Part shown: in pieces, positions 15,557 to 23,859 of the stretch
How the letters are laid out: each line of letters begins with the position of its first letter
Numbering within the stretch: the stretch's first letter is position 1
Assembly: GCF_000813845.1 (NCBI RefSeq)
Contig: NZ_JWTB01000004.1
Coordinates: 87,381 to 151,380 of the forward strand
Length of the DNA: 64,000 nt
DNA from: Pseudarthrobacter phenanthrenivorans
GTDB taxonomy: Bacteria; Actinomycetota; Actinomycetes; Actinomycetales; Micrococcaceae
Reading direction: 5' to 3'
Position numbers and translations under genes: made by a program
The notes under the pieces: model-generated
Told to the model about the DNA's origin: nothing
Database searches by the model: none
What the model saw: the letters and a program-made list of their open reading frames with translations, nothing else

Positions 15557-17971
15557 TCAGCCGGCGCCGGACGTGGCCAGCGGCGTGGTGACAGTTCCCG
15601 GGTCCGCGGTGGGTTCCGTCGTGGGGTAGGCAACGGACGACGTCGGCTGCGGGCCTTCCGTGAACTCTCCGGATGGTGCGGTGGCGCCGGAGGTCGGGGC
15701 CGGGTTGGGAACGGCGGGCACGGTCGCCTGGGTGGAGGGTTCCACACCGGCACCGGACGACGTGGGGCTGGGTCCGGAACCGGGGGATGCTGACGGCGCG
15801 GACGTCGCAGCTGTTCCTTTGACGATGGCCGTGATCTGCTCCTTGAACCCGTTGAGCGTGGCCTGGATCTCGGAGAGCGGCACGTCCTGGATGGTCCGGC
15901 CGTACTCCGCAATGCGCGCCCACAGCGCCTCGAGCTGCTGCCTGCTGTCCCCGTCCAACGGGCCGTCCAGGGTGAGGACCAGCTGACTCGCCAACGCGTA
16001 GGCGAGGCAGTCCAGGCAGTTGTAGTTGGCGGCCGCGGAGAGGTTCTGCGGCACGATCACGTCTGCCTGCCCCACCACCAGCACCACCTGGAACCCAACA
16101 GCCACCGCCGCGCAGCCCGAACAATTGGCGAACGCGTAGGCCTCGTTGGTGGTGGTGACGGGCTGGCCGTCCTCGGCCCACACCAGCGCGAAAGCCACGC
16201 TGTACTGCACGGACCCGTCGGTGGTGTTGACGGCGAGCGCCTGGTTTCCGTCCCCCTCCGGAGCGGCGGGCCGGTCGAACGGGAAGACCCAGGAGGGCGC
16301 CGCAGCGGAGGTACCGCCGGAGCTTGACGTAGCCCCGGAAGAAGTCCCGGAAGCAGGCACCAGCACCATGCTCAACTGCGGGTTCTCCCGCGTCGGCTTG
16401 GCGGCACCTGCGGGCCACAGCGCGATTGTCCGGCCGGCGGCACCCTGCCGCAACGCCCCGCCGTCGCGGACGGGAAGGATGGCCCGGGTGGCATCGCCCA
16501 GCGTCCCGCGTTCGTAGGCCTGCACCGGACGGTACGTCCCGGCGTCGGGCCACCACGCCCAGGCGAGGCCTGCCAGCAGGACGCCCACAGCGCCCATGGC
16601 GACGATCCGCTGGGCCATTTTGCCGCGGGTCTTCTGCCACAGCCCGGTGACCAGCTGCCGCAGCAGCCGCACCACGATGTACAGCACGCCCAGCACCGGC
16701 ACGGCCACCACCACCATCGCCAGCGCACGCACCACAACGCCCAGGACGTCCCCGGACGCAAGGCTGGCCGCCAGCAGCTCCTGCTGCTTGCCCACGCCGG
16801 CCCAGCCGGTGGCCAGCAGCCGTGGCAGGGACAGCACCATCATCACCATGCTGAACAGCAGCACCGGGACGGTGACCAGCACCCAGGCGGTGACCACGGC
16901 CCGCGCCCAGGGTTTCAGCACTTTACTTTCAGGGTTGCCCCACCGCCAGGGAAGGATCCCCAGGAGGGTGGGCTTGATCCGCTGGAACAGGTCCGGCACC
17001 CCGGTGGCGTCGGCCAGGATGTGGTAGCCGTCGTACTTCACCAGCGGGATCAGCTGGCGGACCATCTGCAGGATCTGCGTGACCACCACCAGCAGGAGCG
17101 CGTCGAACCCGGTGGCCCACCACAGGGCCATGATGGCCACCGCCACAATGGCGTTGAAGTACAGCCCGCCCAGGTCCGTGCGGATCCGGCCGCCGCGGCC
17201 CAGCCGGTAGGAGTCCGTAACGTCGGTGAAGAACGCCGGCCACAGCAGGTACAGCCCGGCACCCATGGCCCCGGGCGTCGCCCCTCCCTTGCGGGTAGCG
17301 GCTGCGTGGCCGAACTCGTGGAAGCCCGCGGACAGGATGGTGACGGCGAGGATCAGCAGCAGCAGGGCGGGCTCGGCGAAGGCCTCGTGCGTTGCCGAGC
17401 CGAGGCCCTTCACCATGAGCACCCACCAGCACGCCGCCAGGAATGCCGCGGTCACGGCCACCACGATCACCGGGTGGAACAGCACCGCGAACGGAGCCGT
17501 GATCCTGCGCGTGCGCCCGGGGTCGGAGACGATGTAGCGGAAGCGCAGACCCAGCAGCGGGTTGGACTTCTTCACCTCGGGCTGGCTGCCGTCGGCGAGC
17601 CGGAGCAGGCCCATCGGGAGCAGCTGGGAGTCCATCAGGGTGCGCACGTTGTCCGCGCTGACCAGTCGCCCGGACCCGTCGCTGACCTGCCGCGCGATGG
17701 CGTCCAGATCGTTGGTGCCGTCGGCGGCTTCCAGCACCAGGTAGAGGAGCCGGGTCAGCTGGAGGGTCTGGCCGTCGGCGCGGCGCACCAGGGCCGGTGG
17801 CTCGCGGTAGCCGGAACCCTCCGCCGTGCCAAGCAGCTGCACGCCGTCTGCCAAAGCGGGAAGGTGTGCGCCCGCCGTCGTGATGGTCCGGCCGGGCGGG
17901 TCCTGGGCAAGGCCAGGGGACGACGGCGGCCGGCCCGCCTCGGGAGGCGGGCCGCCGTGGGTCTGGGCCAT
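15557..17971 (-). CDS. PqqD-like/M50 membrane metalloprotease with cysteine-pair exodomain
   Basis: An 804-residue protein. Residues 36-128 resemble a PqqD/RRE-type winged-helix (ADGQTLQLTRLLYLVLEAAD then ALVRR). A polytopic M50 core follows: zinc motif HEFGH at 218-222, the second M50 element KYDGYHILAD at 312-321, and about nine membrane segments to residue 475. The exported C-terminal part has two matching cysteine pairs, NCSGC (616-620) and NCLDC (651-655), then a helical region and a Pro/Ser/Thr tail. This layout matches putative peptide zinc metalloproteases linked to ribosomal-peptide and bacteriocin loci. Its gene starts six bases after the repeat-protein gene, so that protein is the likely partner. 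The ribosome site is weak, which suggests coupling. Confidence 0.8.
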   Translation of the reverse strand: MAQTHGGPPPEAGRPPSSPGLAQDPPGRTITTAGAHLPALADGVQLLGTAEGSGYREPPALVRRADGQTLQLTRLLYLVLEAADGTNDLDAIARQVSDGSGRLVSADNVRTLMDSQLLPMGLLRLADGSQPEVKKSNPLLGLRFRYIVSDPGRTRRITAPFAVLFHPVIVVAVTAAFLAACWWVLMVKGLGSATHEAFAEPALLLLILAVTILSAGFHEFGHAAATRKGGATPGAMGAGLYLLWPAFFTDVTDSYRLGRGGRIRTDLGGLYFNAIVAVAIMALWWATGFDALLLVVVTQILQMVRQLIPLVKYDGYHILADATGVPDLFQRIKPTLLGILPWRWGNPESKVLKPWARAVVTAWVLVTVPVLLFSMVMMVLSLPRLLATGWAGVGKQQELLAASLASGDVLGVVVRALAMVVVAVPVLGVLYIVVRLLRQLVTGLWQKTRGKMAQRIVAMGAVGVLLAGLAWAWWPDAGTYRPVQAYERGTLGDATRAILPVRDGGALRQGAAGRTIALWPAGAAKPTRENPQLSMVLVPASGTSSGATSSSGGTSAAAPSWVFPFDRPAAPEGDGNQALAVNTTDGSVQYSVAFALVWAEDGQPVTTTNEAYAFANCSGCAAVAVGFQVVLVVGQADVIVPQNLSAAANYNCLDCLAYALASQLVLTLDGPLDGDSRQQLEALWARIAEYGRTIQDVPLSEIQATLNGFKEQITAIVKGTAATSAPSASPGSGPSPTSSGAGVEPSTQATVPAVPNPAPTSGATAPSGEFTEGPQPTSSVAYPTTEPTADPGTVTTPLATSGAG

Positions 17972-17977
17972 CGGGGC

Positions 17978-18694
17978 TTACTGCTGCAGGTCGGACTGCT
18001 GGCCGGCCGTGGCGTTGGCCTCGCCGTCGATGTGCTGCGAAATCGTGGCGCTCTGGTCCGAGATGGCGTAGGCCTGGCTGTCGATGGAGCCGATGTTCGC
18101 GGCCACGGCAGCGTCGATGGGAGCGGCAACGTTGGCGTTGGCGGCCACGGCACCGTTGATAGGGGCGGCGATGGCAGCGTCGGCGTCCAGGTTCACGTCG
18201 ACGTTGAGCAGGTTGCCGTTCAGGGCACCCGCCGCGTCGGTCAGGCCGCCCGTGCCGGTGGGATCGGTGACCGCGCCGATGGCCCCGTCCACGGAACCGG
18301 CGTCAGTAGTGCCCGCGTCAGCAGTACCCGCGTCAGTAGTACCCGCGTCCGTGGTGCCGGCGTCGGCGGTGCCGTCATCCTGCCCGATCACGCTGTCCTG
18401 GGTGGAGTCGGCGTTGGCGTCGGCGGTGATGCCCTGGTCAATGGCGGCGTCCTGGCTGGAGAGCGCCTGGGCGTCGGAACCGTAGGAGAGGATGTTGGCC
18501 GAAGCGGCGGCATCGATGGGCGCGGCCACGTTGGCGTTGGCGGCCACGGCGAGGTCGATGGGTGCTGCGGCGTTGATGCCCAGGTCCAGGTCCGCGTTCA
18601 GGTCCAGGACGGATGCCACTTCCTTGTCCGGCAGGGCGGTGGCCTGCTCAGCCATCAGTTCTTCATCGGTGAGGGGACGCATTTCGTTGTCCAT
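17978..18694 (-). CDS. Acidic two-repeat protein paired with M50 protease
   Basis: A 238-residue protein of unknown function. Residues 1-33 are leader-like (RPLTDEELMAEQ, then PDKEVASVLDLN). After Lys24 there is no Lys, Arg, Cys, Phe or Trp at all. Two homologous units of about 70 residues (about 35-104 and 165-238) share AANANVAAPIDAA followed by I-x-Q, A-N-A and spaced Gln, and flank a linker of TTDAG/TADAG repeats. There is no ordinary signal peptide or membrane segment. The start is firm: GGAGGT lies six bases before ATG 18694. The I-x-Q...N-A...Q spacing recalls curlin repeats (speculative). It is probably the substrate or cargo of the downstream protease. Confidence 0.75.
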   Translation of the reverse strand: MDNEMRPLTDEELMAEQATALPDKEVASVLDLNADLDLGINAAAPIDLAVAANANVAAPIDAAASANILSYGSDAQALSSQDAAIDQGITADANADSTQDSVIGQDDGTADAGTTDAGTTDAGTADAGTTDAGSVDGAIGAVTDPTGTGGLTDAAGALNGNLLNVDVNLDADAAIAAPINGAVAANANVAAPIDAAVAANIGSIDSQAYAISDQSATISQHIDGEANATAGQQSDLQQ

Positions 18695-18755
18695 GCTTGA
18701 GACCTCCGGTGCTGCGCGGGTGCTCTGCCCCCAGCGGGCAGCCCGCGCCCCATAA

Positions 18756-18773
18756 TAGTAAGCATGATTAGTA
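18756..18773. promoter_or_regulatory. MarR-type palindrome in divergent promoter
   Basis: TAGTAAGCATGATTAGTA is an imperfect palindrome centred on CATG (7 of 9 pairs match), lying in the short AT-rich gap between the repeat-protein gene and the divergent small membrane protein. The form resembles actinobacterial MarR-family operators (AGTAAGCATGCTTACT-like). No marR gene is present in the window. Confidence 0.45.
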
Positions 18774-18802
18774 GTTTTGCGAAGTGACGATTGCCTTCTG
18801 CC

Positions 18803-18988
18803 ATGCCGTTCGTCTTCCTGTCCATCTCGGCCGTGGCCTTCGTGGCCTCGATGGTGCTCTATGACCAATGGCTGATGGCGGACCGGCGCGGGAAGTCCGG
18901 GCGGTACAGAAAGGGGTGCTGGATCAGCATGTGGGCCGGGTTGGCCCTGACTGCGGCCTTCGTCCTGCTCTTCGTCGCAACCGGCTGA
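18803..18988 (+). CDS. Small two-helix membrane protein
   Basis: A 61-residue protein: hydrophobic segment (about 2-20), a short charged loop (DRRGKSGRYRKG), then a second hydrophobic segment (about 42-60). Start at ATG 18803; a TTG at 18791 would add four residues. It is divergent from the M50 cassette and shares its promoter gap. No family is recognised. Confidence 0.55.
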   Translation: MPFVFLSISAVAFVASMVLYDQWLMADRRGKSGRYRKGCWISMWAGLALTAAFVLLFVATG

Positions 18989-19220
18989 ACAAGCGAGGTG
19001 CCGCCGCCACACTTGGGGGTCGTGGGGCGACGGCACTGCACCCAACATAGACCCGCGGGCGGACCCACGACCGGGTCTTAGGTCCCGAACGCCAGTTCCT
19101 TGATGTTTTCTTAACGCCCGCCCGGCACCCCAGGGAAGCGGCTCCCCAAACAGGAGGAGTACGACGGCGGGTGGCGGGTTTTGGCGCTTGGCCCGAGGCC
19201 CGGGCGGGTAAGGTCTGATC

Positions 19221-20126
19221 ATGATCCAGGCTGCGGCGGTGTCCGCACTGACGTCCTATCACTGGCTGGGGATTCCGATCGCCGCGGCCGGCGCCGTCAT
19301 GCTCGCCCTGGGAACGCTGTTCCAGCACCGGGCCGTCGAAAACCAGCCAGCCGCGTCCGGCCGCTCCGCTGGAAGCATGGGCGGCGGCCGCCTCCAGGCC
19401 CTGGTCCGGAAACCGCTGTGGCTGGGCGGGACGGCGATGCTCGGCGCCGCGATTCTGCTCCAGCTCACCAGTCTCCGCTTTTCGCCGCTGATTGTGGTGC
19501 AGCCCATCGGTGCCGTGGCACTGGTGGTCACCACCCTCGCCACCGCCCGGATGACCCGCCGGTCCCCCGGCCGCCGGGCGCTGACCGCCGTCGCGCTCTG
19601 TGTGGGCGGGGTGGGGGTGTTTGTGGCGGTGGCGGCGCTGTCCGCGGAGGATGTGGAGATCAGCGACCGGCACCTGGTCACCATCCTGATCGTGCTCGCC
19701 ATGGTCCTGGCCTGCGTTGGCGTGGCCTATGCCCTGTGGCGGCACCGCTCAGGCGCCGTGGTATTCACCGCGGGTGCCGGGATCCTGTTCGGGTTCGTGG
19801 CGGCCCTGGCCAAGACCGTGATCGCCCGCCTGTTCCAGGGCGACTTCGAGTGGCTCTCCATGACCTGCCTGGCGGGACTCATCATTGCCGCGCTGGCCGG
19901 CAGCTTCCTGGTCCAGAACGCCCACACCCGCGGAACGCCTGAACTCGTGGTCGCGGGCCTGACCGTCATCGATCCGCTCGTCGCCGTCGCCATCGGCATC
20001 ACCATCCTGGGCGAAGCGGACGCCGCTCCCCCGCTGGCCATCGTGCTGTTCCTGCTCTCCGGGGCCACCGCCGTCGCGGGCGTCCTCCTGCTGGCAACCG
20101 TCAAGAAGCCCGTCACCGCGGGATAG
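19221..20126 (+). CDS. DMT-superfamily membrane transporter
   Basis: A 301-residue polytopic protein with about ten hydrophobic segments arranged as two halves, as in drug/metabolite (EamA/NIPA-like) transporters. The first half has LQLTSLRFSPLIVVQPIGAVALV, where the SPLIVVQP element is typical of the NIPA/DMT group. The second half repeats a similar pattern around VVAGLTVIDPLVAVAIGI. The start ATG 19221 lies ten bases after a GGTAAGG purine run. The cargo is unknown. It ends 11 bases before the convergent small membrane protein. Confidence 0.8.
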   Translation: MIQAAAVSALTSYHWLGIPIAAAGAVMLALGTLFQHRAVENQPAASGRSAGSMGGGRLQALVRKPLWLGGTAMLGAAILLQLTSLRFSPLIVVQPIGAVALVVTTLATARMTRRSPGRRALTAVALCVGGVGVFVAVAALSAEDVEISDRHLVTILIVLAMVLACVGVAYALWRHRSGAVVFTAGAGILFGFVAALAKTVIARLFQGDFEWLSMTCLAGLIIAALAGSFLVQNAHTRGTPELVVAGLTVIDPLVAVAIGITILGEADAAPPLAIVLFLLSGATAVAGVLLLATVKKPVTAG

Positions 20127-20137
20127 CACACAGGCCC

Positions 20138-20497
20138 CTAGGCGGCGTCCCTGGCGGTGGAACGCCGGATGTTGATGATCCGGGCCGCGACGCCCACCAG
20201 CACCAGGAGCACCCCCAGGGCGATGAGGCTCCAGACCGGGATGGAATCGGAATCGATGTTCCGGTAGCACGCGGCCGCCGCCCCGATGCCGGCCTGCTCC
20301 AGGTCGACCAGTTCGGCGGCCTTGCTGGTGGGAATCAAGGGGCTGCCGCAGAGCGGGCCGGCGGGCTGCAGCCCGATCACGACGCCAAGGATGTAGATGT
20401 CCAGGCCCGCAGCCACAATCCAGAGCCAGGTGCGCTGCTGCCACAGGCCCAGTTTTCCGGCCGGTCCAGGTTGTGCCGCAGCACCTCGCATCTCCAT
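20138..20497 (-). CDS. Two-helix membrane protein of unknown function
   Basis: A 119-residue protein with transmembrane segments at about 24-42 and 86-104 and an extracytoplasmic loop holding two cysteines (PLCGSPLIP and AAACYRN), which may form a disulfide. The C-terminus is basic (RIINIRRSTARDAA). ATG 20497 is preferred over upstream in-frame starts, which add non-membrane sequence. It is divergent from the duplicated-domain secreted protein. No family is recognised. Confidence 0.6.
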   Translation of the reverse strand: MEMRGAAAQPGPAGKLGLWQQRTWLWIVAAGLDIYILGVVIGLQPAGPLCGSPLIPTSKAAELVDLEQAGIGAAAACYRNIDSDSIPVWSLIALGVLLVLVGVAARIINIRRSTARDAA

Positions 20498-20640
20498 AGT
20501 TCGAGCATAGGTGCCGCTCCCCGGTGGAGGTAGGGACCGGCTCACAGCGTTTCCCCAGCCTGCGCTCCTACAGTGATGCTGTGCGTGTCCACACGGCTCG
20601 GTGATGGACGCACGCCCGCTGATTTTTGGAAGGACACACC

Positions 20641-21390
20641 GTGGTGAAGCCATCTATTCCGTCAATGAAGACCCGCATCGGCGTCGGGGCTGCAGCAGTC
20701 CTGGCAGCCGGCGCCATGGCCGCAGCGGGCGTGGGTGCCGCGTCCGCATCCTCCAGCCCAACGGTCGTCTCCGCAACGGCCTCCTCCCCCGCCGCACCCA
20801 CCGATGCCGGCACGGATGCCAAGGCCGGAAGGGGCTTTGGCGGGCTGCAGGCCTTCCTGCGCCTGAACGCGGACAGCCCGCAGGCCGCCGGGGACCGCGC
20901 GGCGAAGGCGGCCGCGGCGCTGGTGGACCATCCGAAGCTGTTCGCCAAGCTTCCCGCTGCCCTGCAGACGGACGTGACCGCGCTGAAGGACGCCGCCCCG
21001 GCTGACCGGGTGAAGGACGCGTACAAGATCAAGACCACCGCCCTCTCCGGCGGGTACGGCGAGGAGATCCAGAAGCGCGCCGAGACGCTGGAGAAGACCG
21101 CAACCGGACTGGCCGGCCTGCGGCAGGAGCTGCGGACCGCGTTCAGCTCGGACAACCCGGGGGCCGGGCTGCAAAAGGTGGCCGACCAGCTGATCAGCCA
21201 CCCGAAACTGTTCGCCAAGCTCCCCGCGAATCTGCAGTCGGACCTGACGGCGCTCAAAAACGCCGCCCCGGCTGACCTGGATGCGCAGGCGAACAAGATC
21301 AAGGACACCGCGCTGAACGGCGGCTACGGCGCCAAGGTGCAGAAGATGGCCGAGGCGCTGCAGAAGAAAGCGGCAACGCCCAGCACGTAA
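20641..21390 (+). CDS. Secreted protein with duplicated helical domain
   Basis: A 249-residue exported protein. A signal peptide (about 1-38, ending GAASASS) and an Ala/Ser/Thr linker are followed by two homologous domains (about 90-150 and 180-245). Each has HPKLFAKLPA(A/N)LQ, then D(V/L)TALK(D/N)AAPAD, IK(T/D)TAL(S/N)GGYG and a helical end. GTG 20641 follows GGAAGGA by six bases. The domain is likely an internal duplication of a helical hairpin; its role is unknown. Confidence 0.7.
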   Translation: MVKPSIPSMKTRIGVGAAAVLAAGAMAAAGVGAASASSSPTVVSATASSPAAPTDAGTDAKAGRGFGGLQAFLRLNADSPQAAGDRAAKAAAALVDHPKLFAKLPAALQTDVTALKDAAPADRVKDAYKIKTTALSGGYGEEIQKRAETLEKTATGLAGLRQELRTAFSSDNPGAGLQKVADQLISHPKLFAKLPANLQSDLTALKNAAPADLDAQANKIKDTALNGGYGAKVQKMAEALQKKAATPST

Positions 21391-21418
21391 GGCAGCAGCC
21401 GTCGGGACGGGCCGGCAG

Positions 21419-22288
21419 TCAGGACGTTTGCGACGCCGCCGCGGACGGATCCAGGTCGGCGAGCGTGAGCGGGTGGGCGGGTTGGTCCGGGAACGGGTAG
21501 GTGCAGGTCACCGCCAGGTCCGGGCCAACGTGCACCAGCTCGCCTGCCGCCAGGGGACGCCAGCCGGGGTTGTGGGTCATCGGTTCGGTGGCAAACAGGA
21601 CGGACCGCGCCACCGAGAGTTCGGTGCTTCGCGAATGGATCCGGGGGCTTCTGGCGTCCAGGGGCGCGGCCGGGGCGGGCTCGGCCGCCGGGTCGCGTTC
21701 CAGGATGTACAGCGGGTGGGTGGCCGGGTAGCGGAGTGCCCAAAGGTCGGTTGCCGTGGTCACGATGATGTTCAGGGCCAGGACGGGCAGCTCGGCGGCC
21801 ACCCATTCAACGGCGCGGGTGATGCCTTCCGCCACGTCCCCGCCGGCCCGCCGGATCTCGGCGGTGATGAGGGCGAAGAGGCGTTCGCTGTCGGTCTGGC
21901 CCTGCACCAGCCCCGCCACGCCGAGGTCCATCAGGCGTCCGTCGAGCCGGTCCAGGCCGTGGAAGGCGCCGTTGTGCGCGAACAGCCGGCCGTCCTGCTC
22001 GAACGGGTGCGTGTTCACCAGGGTGTGCGCGCCGGTGCTGGCGTAGCGGACGTGGGCCAGGAAGGTGGTGCTGGCCAGCTGCCGTGCCTCCCGGGCGAAG
22101 GCGTGGTCCTCCCACGCGGCGAGCAGCCGCTTGCTGACCCGCGCGCCGCCGTCGTCATCAAACGTGCCGATCCCCGCGCCGTCGGGCTCCCGCCGGCTCT
22201 GCTGGGCCAGGCTGTCCGGGGCGTCCAGGAGCCAGAAGGTGGCGTGGACGGGCCGGGACCCGGCGTGCAGCCCGAACAACCGGCACAT
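21419..22288 (-). CDS. Class II glutamine amidotransferase
   Basis: A 289-residue Ntn-type amidotransferase: the N-terminal MCRLFG gives the nucleophilic Cys2 after Met removal, and the conserved HVRYAS and THPFEQDGRLFAHNG elements bind and position glutamine. It resembles the YafJ/EgtC group. There is no attached synthase domain, so a partner or a hydrolase role is needed. It begins 23 bases after the glutamate decarboxylase gene with an AAGGGAG site, so the two are probably co-transcribed; glutamine to glutamate to GABA flow is an attractive but unproven link. Confidence 0.85.
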   Translation of the reverse strand: MCRLFGLHAGSRPVHATFWLLDAPDSLAQQSRREPDGAGIGTFDDDGGARVSKRLLAAWEDHAFAREARQLASTTFLAHVRYASTGAHTLVNTHPFEQDGRLFAHNGAFHGLDRLDGRLMDLGVAGLVQGQTDSERLFALITAEIRRAGGDVAEGITRAVEWVAAELPVLALNIIVTTATDLWALRYPATHPLYILERDPAAEPAPAAPLDARSPRIHSRSTELSVARSVLFATEPMTHNPGWRPLAAGELVHVGPDLAVTCTYPFPDQPAHPLTLADLDPSAAASQTS

Positions 22289-22311
22289 GGGACGCTCCCT
22301 TCGGTGCGTGG

Positions 22312-23712
22312 CTAGTGGTGGAACGCTTCCTTCTGTTTCTGCTGGGGCATGGGCGCGGCGAGGGCGTCCAGGTAGGCCACTTCCTTCTTGAGGTCGGCCA
22401 GGAAGCTGGCGGCCAGGTCCCGGGTGAAGCCGTTGCGGACCACGATCCGCTGGACGGTGATCTCTGTGAGCCCTTCGGGCAGGGTGTAGGCCGGGACCAG
22501 CCAGCCGTTCATGCGGAGGCGTTCGGAGAGGTGGTGCAGGTTCCAGTTATTGGTGTGGCCGTCGGTGAGCTGCCAGGCGAAGACGGGGATATCCGACCCG
22601 TCGCTCCACAAGGTGAAGGCGTCCATGGCTCCGATTTCGTGCGAGAGGTAGAGGGCGACGTCGCGGGAGCTGGCCTGCACGGACCGGTAGCCGGCAAAGC
22701 CCAGCCGGAGGAACAGGTAGTACTGGAGCAGCACCTGCGCGCCGGGCCGGGAGAAGTTCAGGGCGAAGGTGGGCATGTCGCCGCCCAGGTAGCTGACGTG
22801 GAACACCAGGTCCTCGGGAAGGGCCTGCTGGTCCCGCCAGACGATCCAGCCCAGGCCGGGGTACACCAGCCCGTACTTGTGGCCGGAGGTGTTGATGGAG
22901 GCAACCCTGGGGAGCCGGAAGTCCCACACCAGTTCCGGCTGCAGGAAGGGGGCCACCATGGCCCCGGAGGCGCCGTCCACGTGGATGGGGATGTCCAGGC
23001 CGGTGCTGGCCTGGATGCGGTCCAGGGCGGCGGAGATCTGTTCCACGGGTTCGTAGGCGCCGGTGTAGGTGACGCCCATGATGGCCACCACGCCGATAGT
23101 GTTCTCATCCACGTACTGGTCCAGGCGGTGGCCGTCCAGGGTGGGATGCTCCGCGGACACGGGGACGTAGCGGGCTTCCACCTCCCAGTAGTTGCAGAAC
23201 TTCTCCCAGCAGACCTGCACAGCGGAGCTGAGGACAATGTTGGGTGCGTCCGTGGGCTTCTTGTCCGCACGACGGCGGTGTTGCCACCGGCGCTTGAGGG
23301 CCAGGCCGCCCAGCATGCACGCCTCGGAGGAGCCGACGGTGGAGGTGCCGATGCTGGCCGCCGGGTCCGGGGCGTTCCACAGGTCCGCGAGCATCCGCCA
23401 GCACCGGGTCTCGATCAGGGCGGTCTGCGGGTACTCGTCCTTGTCGATCATGTTCTTGTCGAACGTTTCGGCGTAAAGCTGGGAGGCTTCCCGTTCCATC
23501 CACGTCCCCACGAACGTGGCCAGGTTCAGGCGGGAGTTGCCGTCCAGCATCACCTCGTCGTGGACCACCTGGTAGGCGGTGCCGGGCAGGGACTCCCCGT
23601 CCGGGATGGTGAACCGCGGGAAGATGGTGGACTCCCCCGGCCGGCTGAACAGGGGGTTCAGCTCAACGCTCGTTTCGGGCTCGTGCCGTGCGTTCCGGTG
23701 TGACCTCGCCAT
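22312..23712 (-). CDS. gadB: Glutamate decarboxylase
   Basis: A PLP-dependent group II decarboxylase of 466 residues. The Schiff-base lysine is Lys279 in NTSGHKYGLVYPGLGW, and the PLP-phosphate/Asp region HVDGASG lies at 244-250, as in GadA/GadB. It turns glutamate into GABA and CO2, consuming a proton. The C-terminal segment ends in a His pair (KEAFHH), like the pH-sensing tail of bacterial GAD. ATG 23712 follows GAAGGAAC. No GABA antiporter gene (gadC) is seen nearby. The amidotransferase gene follows in the same direction. Confidence 0.93.
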   Translation of the reverse strand: MARSHRNARHEPETSVELNPLFSRPGESTIFPRFTIPDGESLPGTAYQVVHDEVMLDGNSRLNLATFVGTWMEREASQLYAETFDKNMIDKDEYPQTALIETRCWRMLADLWNAPDPAASIGTSTVGSSEACMLGGLALKRRWQHRRRADKKPTDAPNIVLSSAVQVCWEKFCNYWEVEARYVPVSAEHPTLDGHRLDQYVDENTIGVVAIMGVTYTGAYEPVEQISAALDRIQASTGLDIPIHVDGASGAMVAPFLQPELVWDFRLPRVASINTSGHKYGLVYPGLGWIVWRDQQALPEDLVFHVSYLGGDMPTFALNFSRPGAQVLLQYYLFLRLGFAGYRSVQASSRDVALYLSHEIGAMDAFTLWSDGSDIPVFAWQLTDGHTNNWNLHHLSERLRMNGWLVPAYTLPEGLTEITVQRIVVRNGFTRDLAASFLADLKKEVAYLDALAAPMPQQKQKEAFHH

Positions 23713-23859
23713 GTCCAGTTCCTTCGCCCGCCGTCGCCGCAGGCAGGCGCCCGCCGCTCACTTCCGCTGTTCCCAGCACTCCGTATTATTCATGCACCCG
23801 GAGGAAAGGGCAGCAGGCGGGGCGGCAGGGACGACGGCGGTCCCCCGTTTTGCAGGTCC

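Noticed and set aside
15339..16640. Upstream extension of the glycosidase frame to 844 residues on the minus strand
   Set aside because: It overlaps the M50 protease gene in another frame of the same strand; the signal peptide and ribosome site support a start at 15338.
17021..18700. Plus-strand open frame of 559 residues opposite the M50 and repeat-protein genes
   Set aside because: Composition is that of an antisense shadow (His/Arg/Gly-rich, no domain), and the minus-strand genes have clear motifs.
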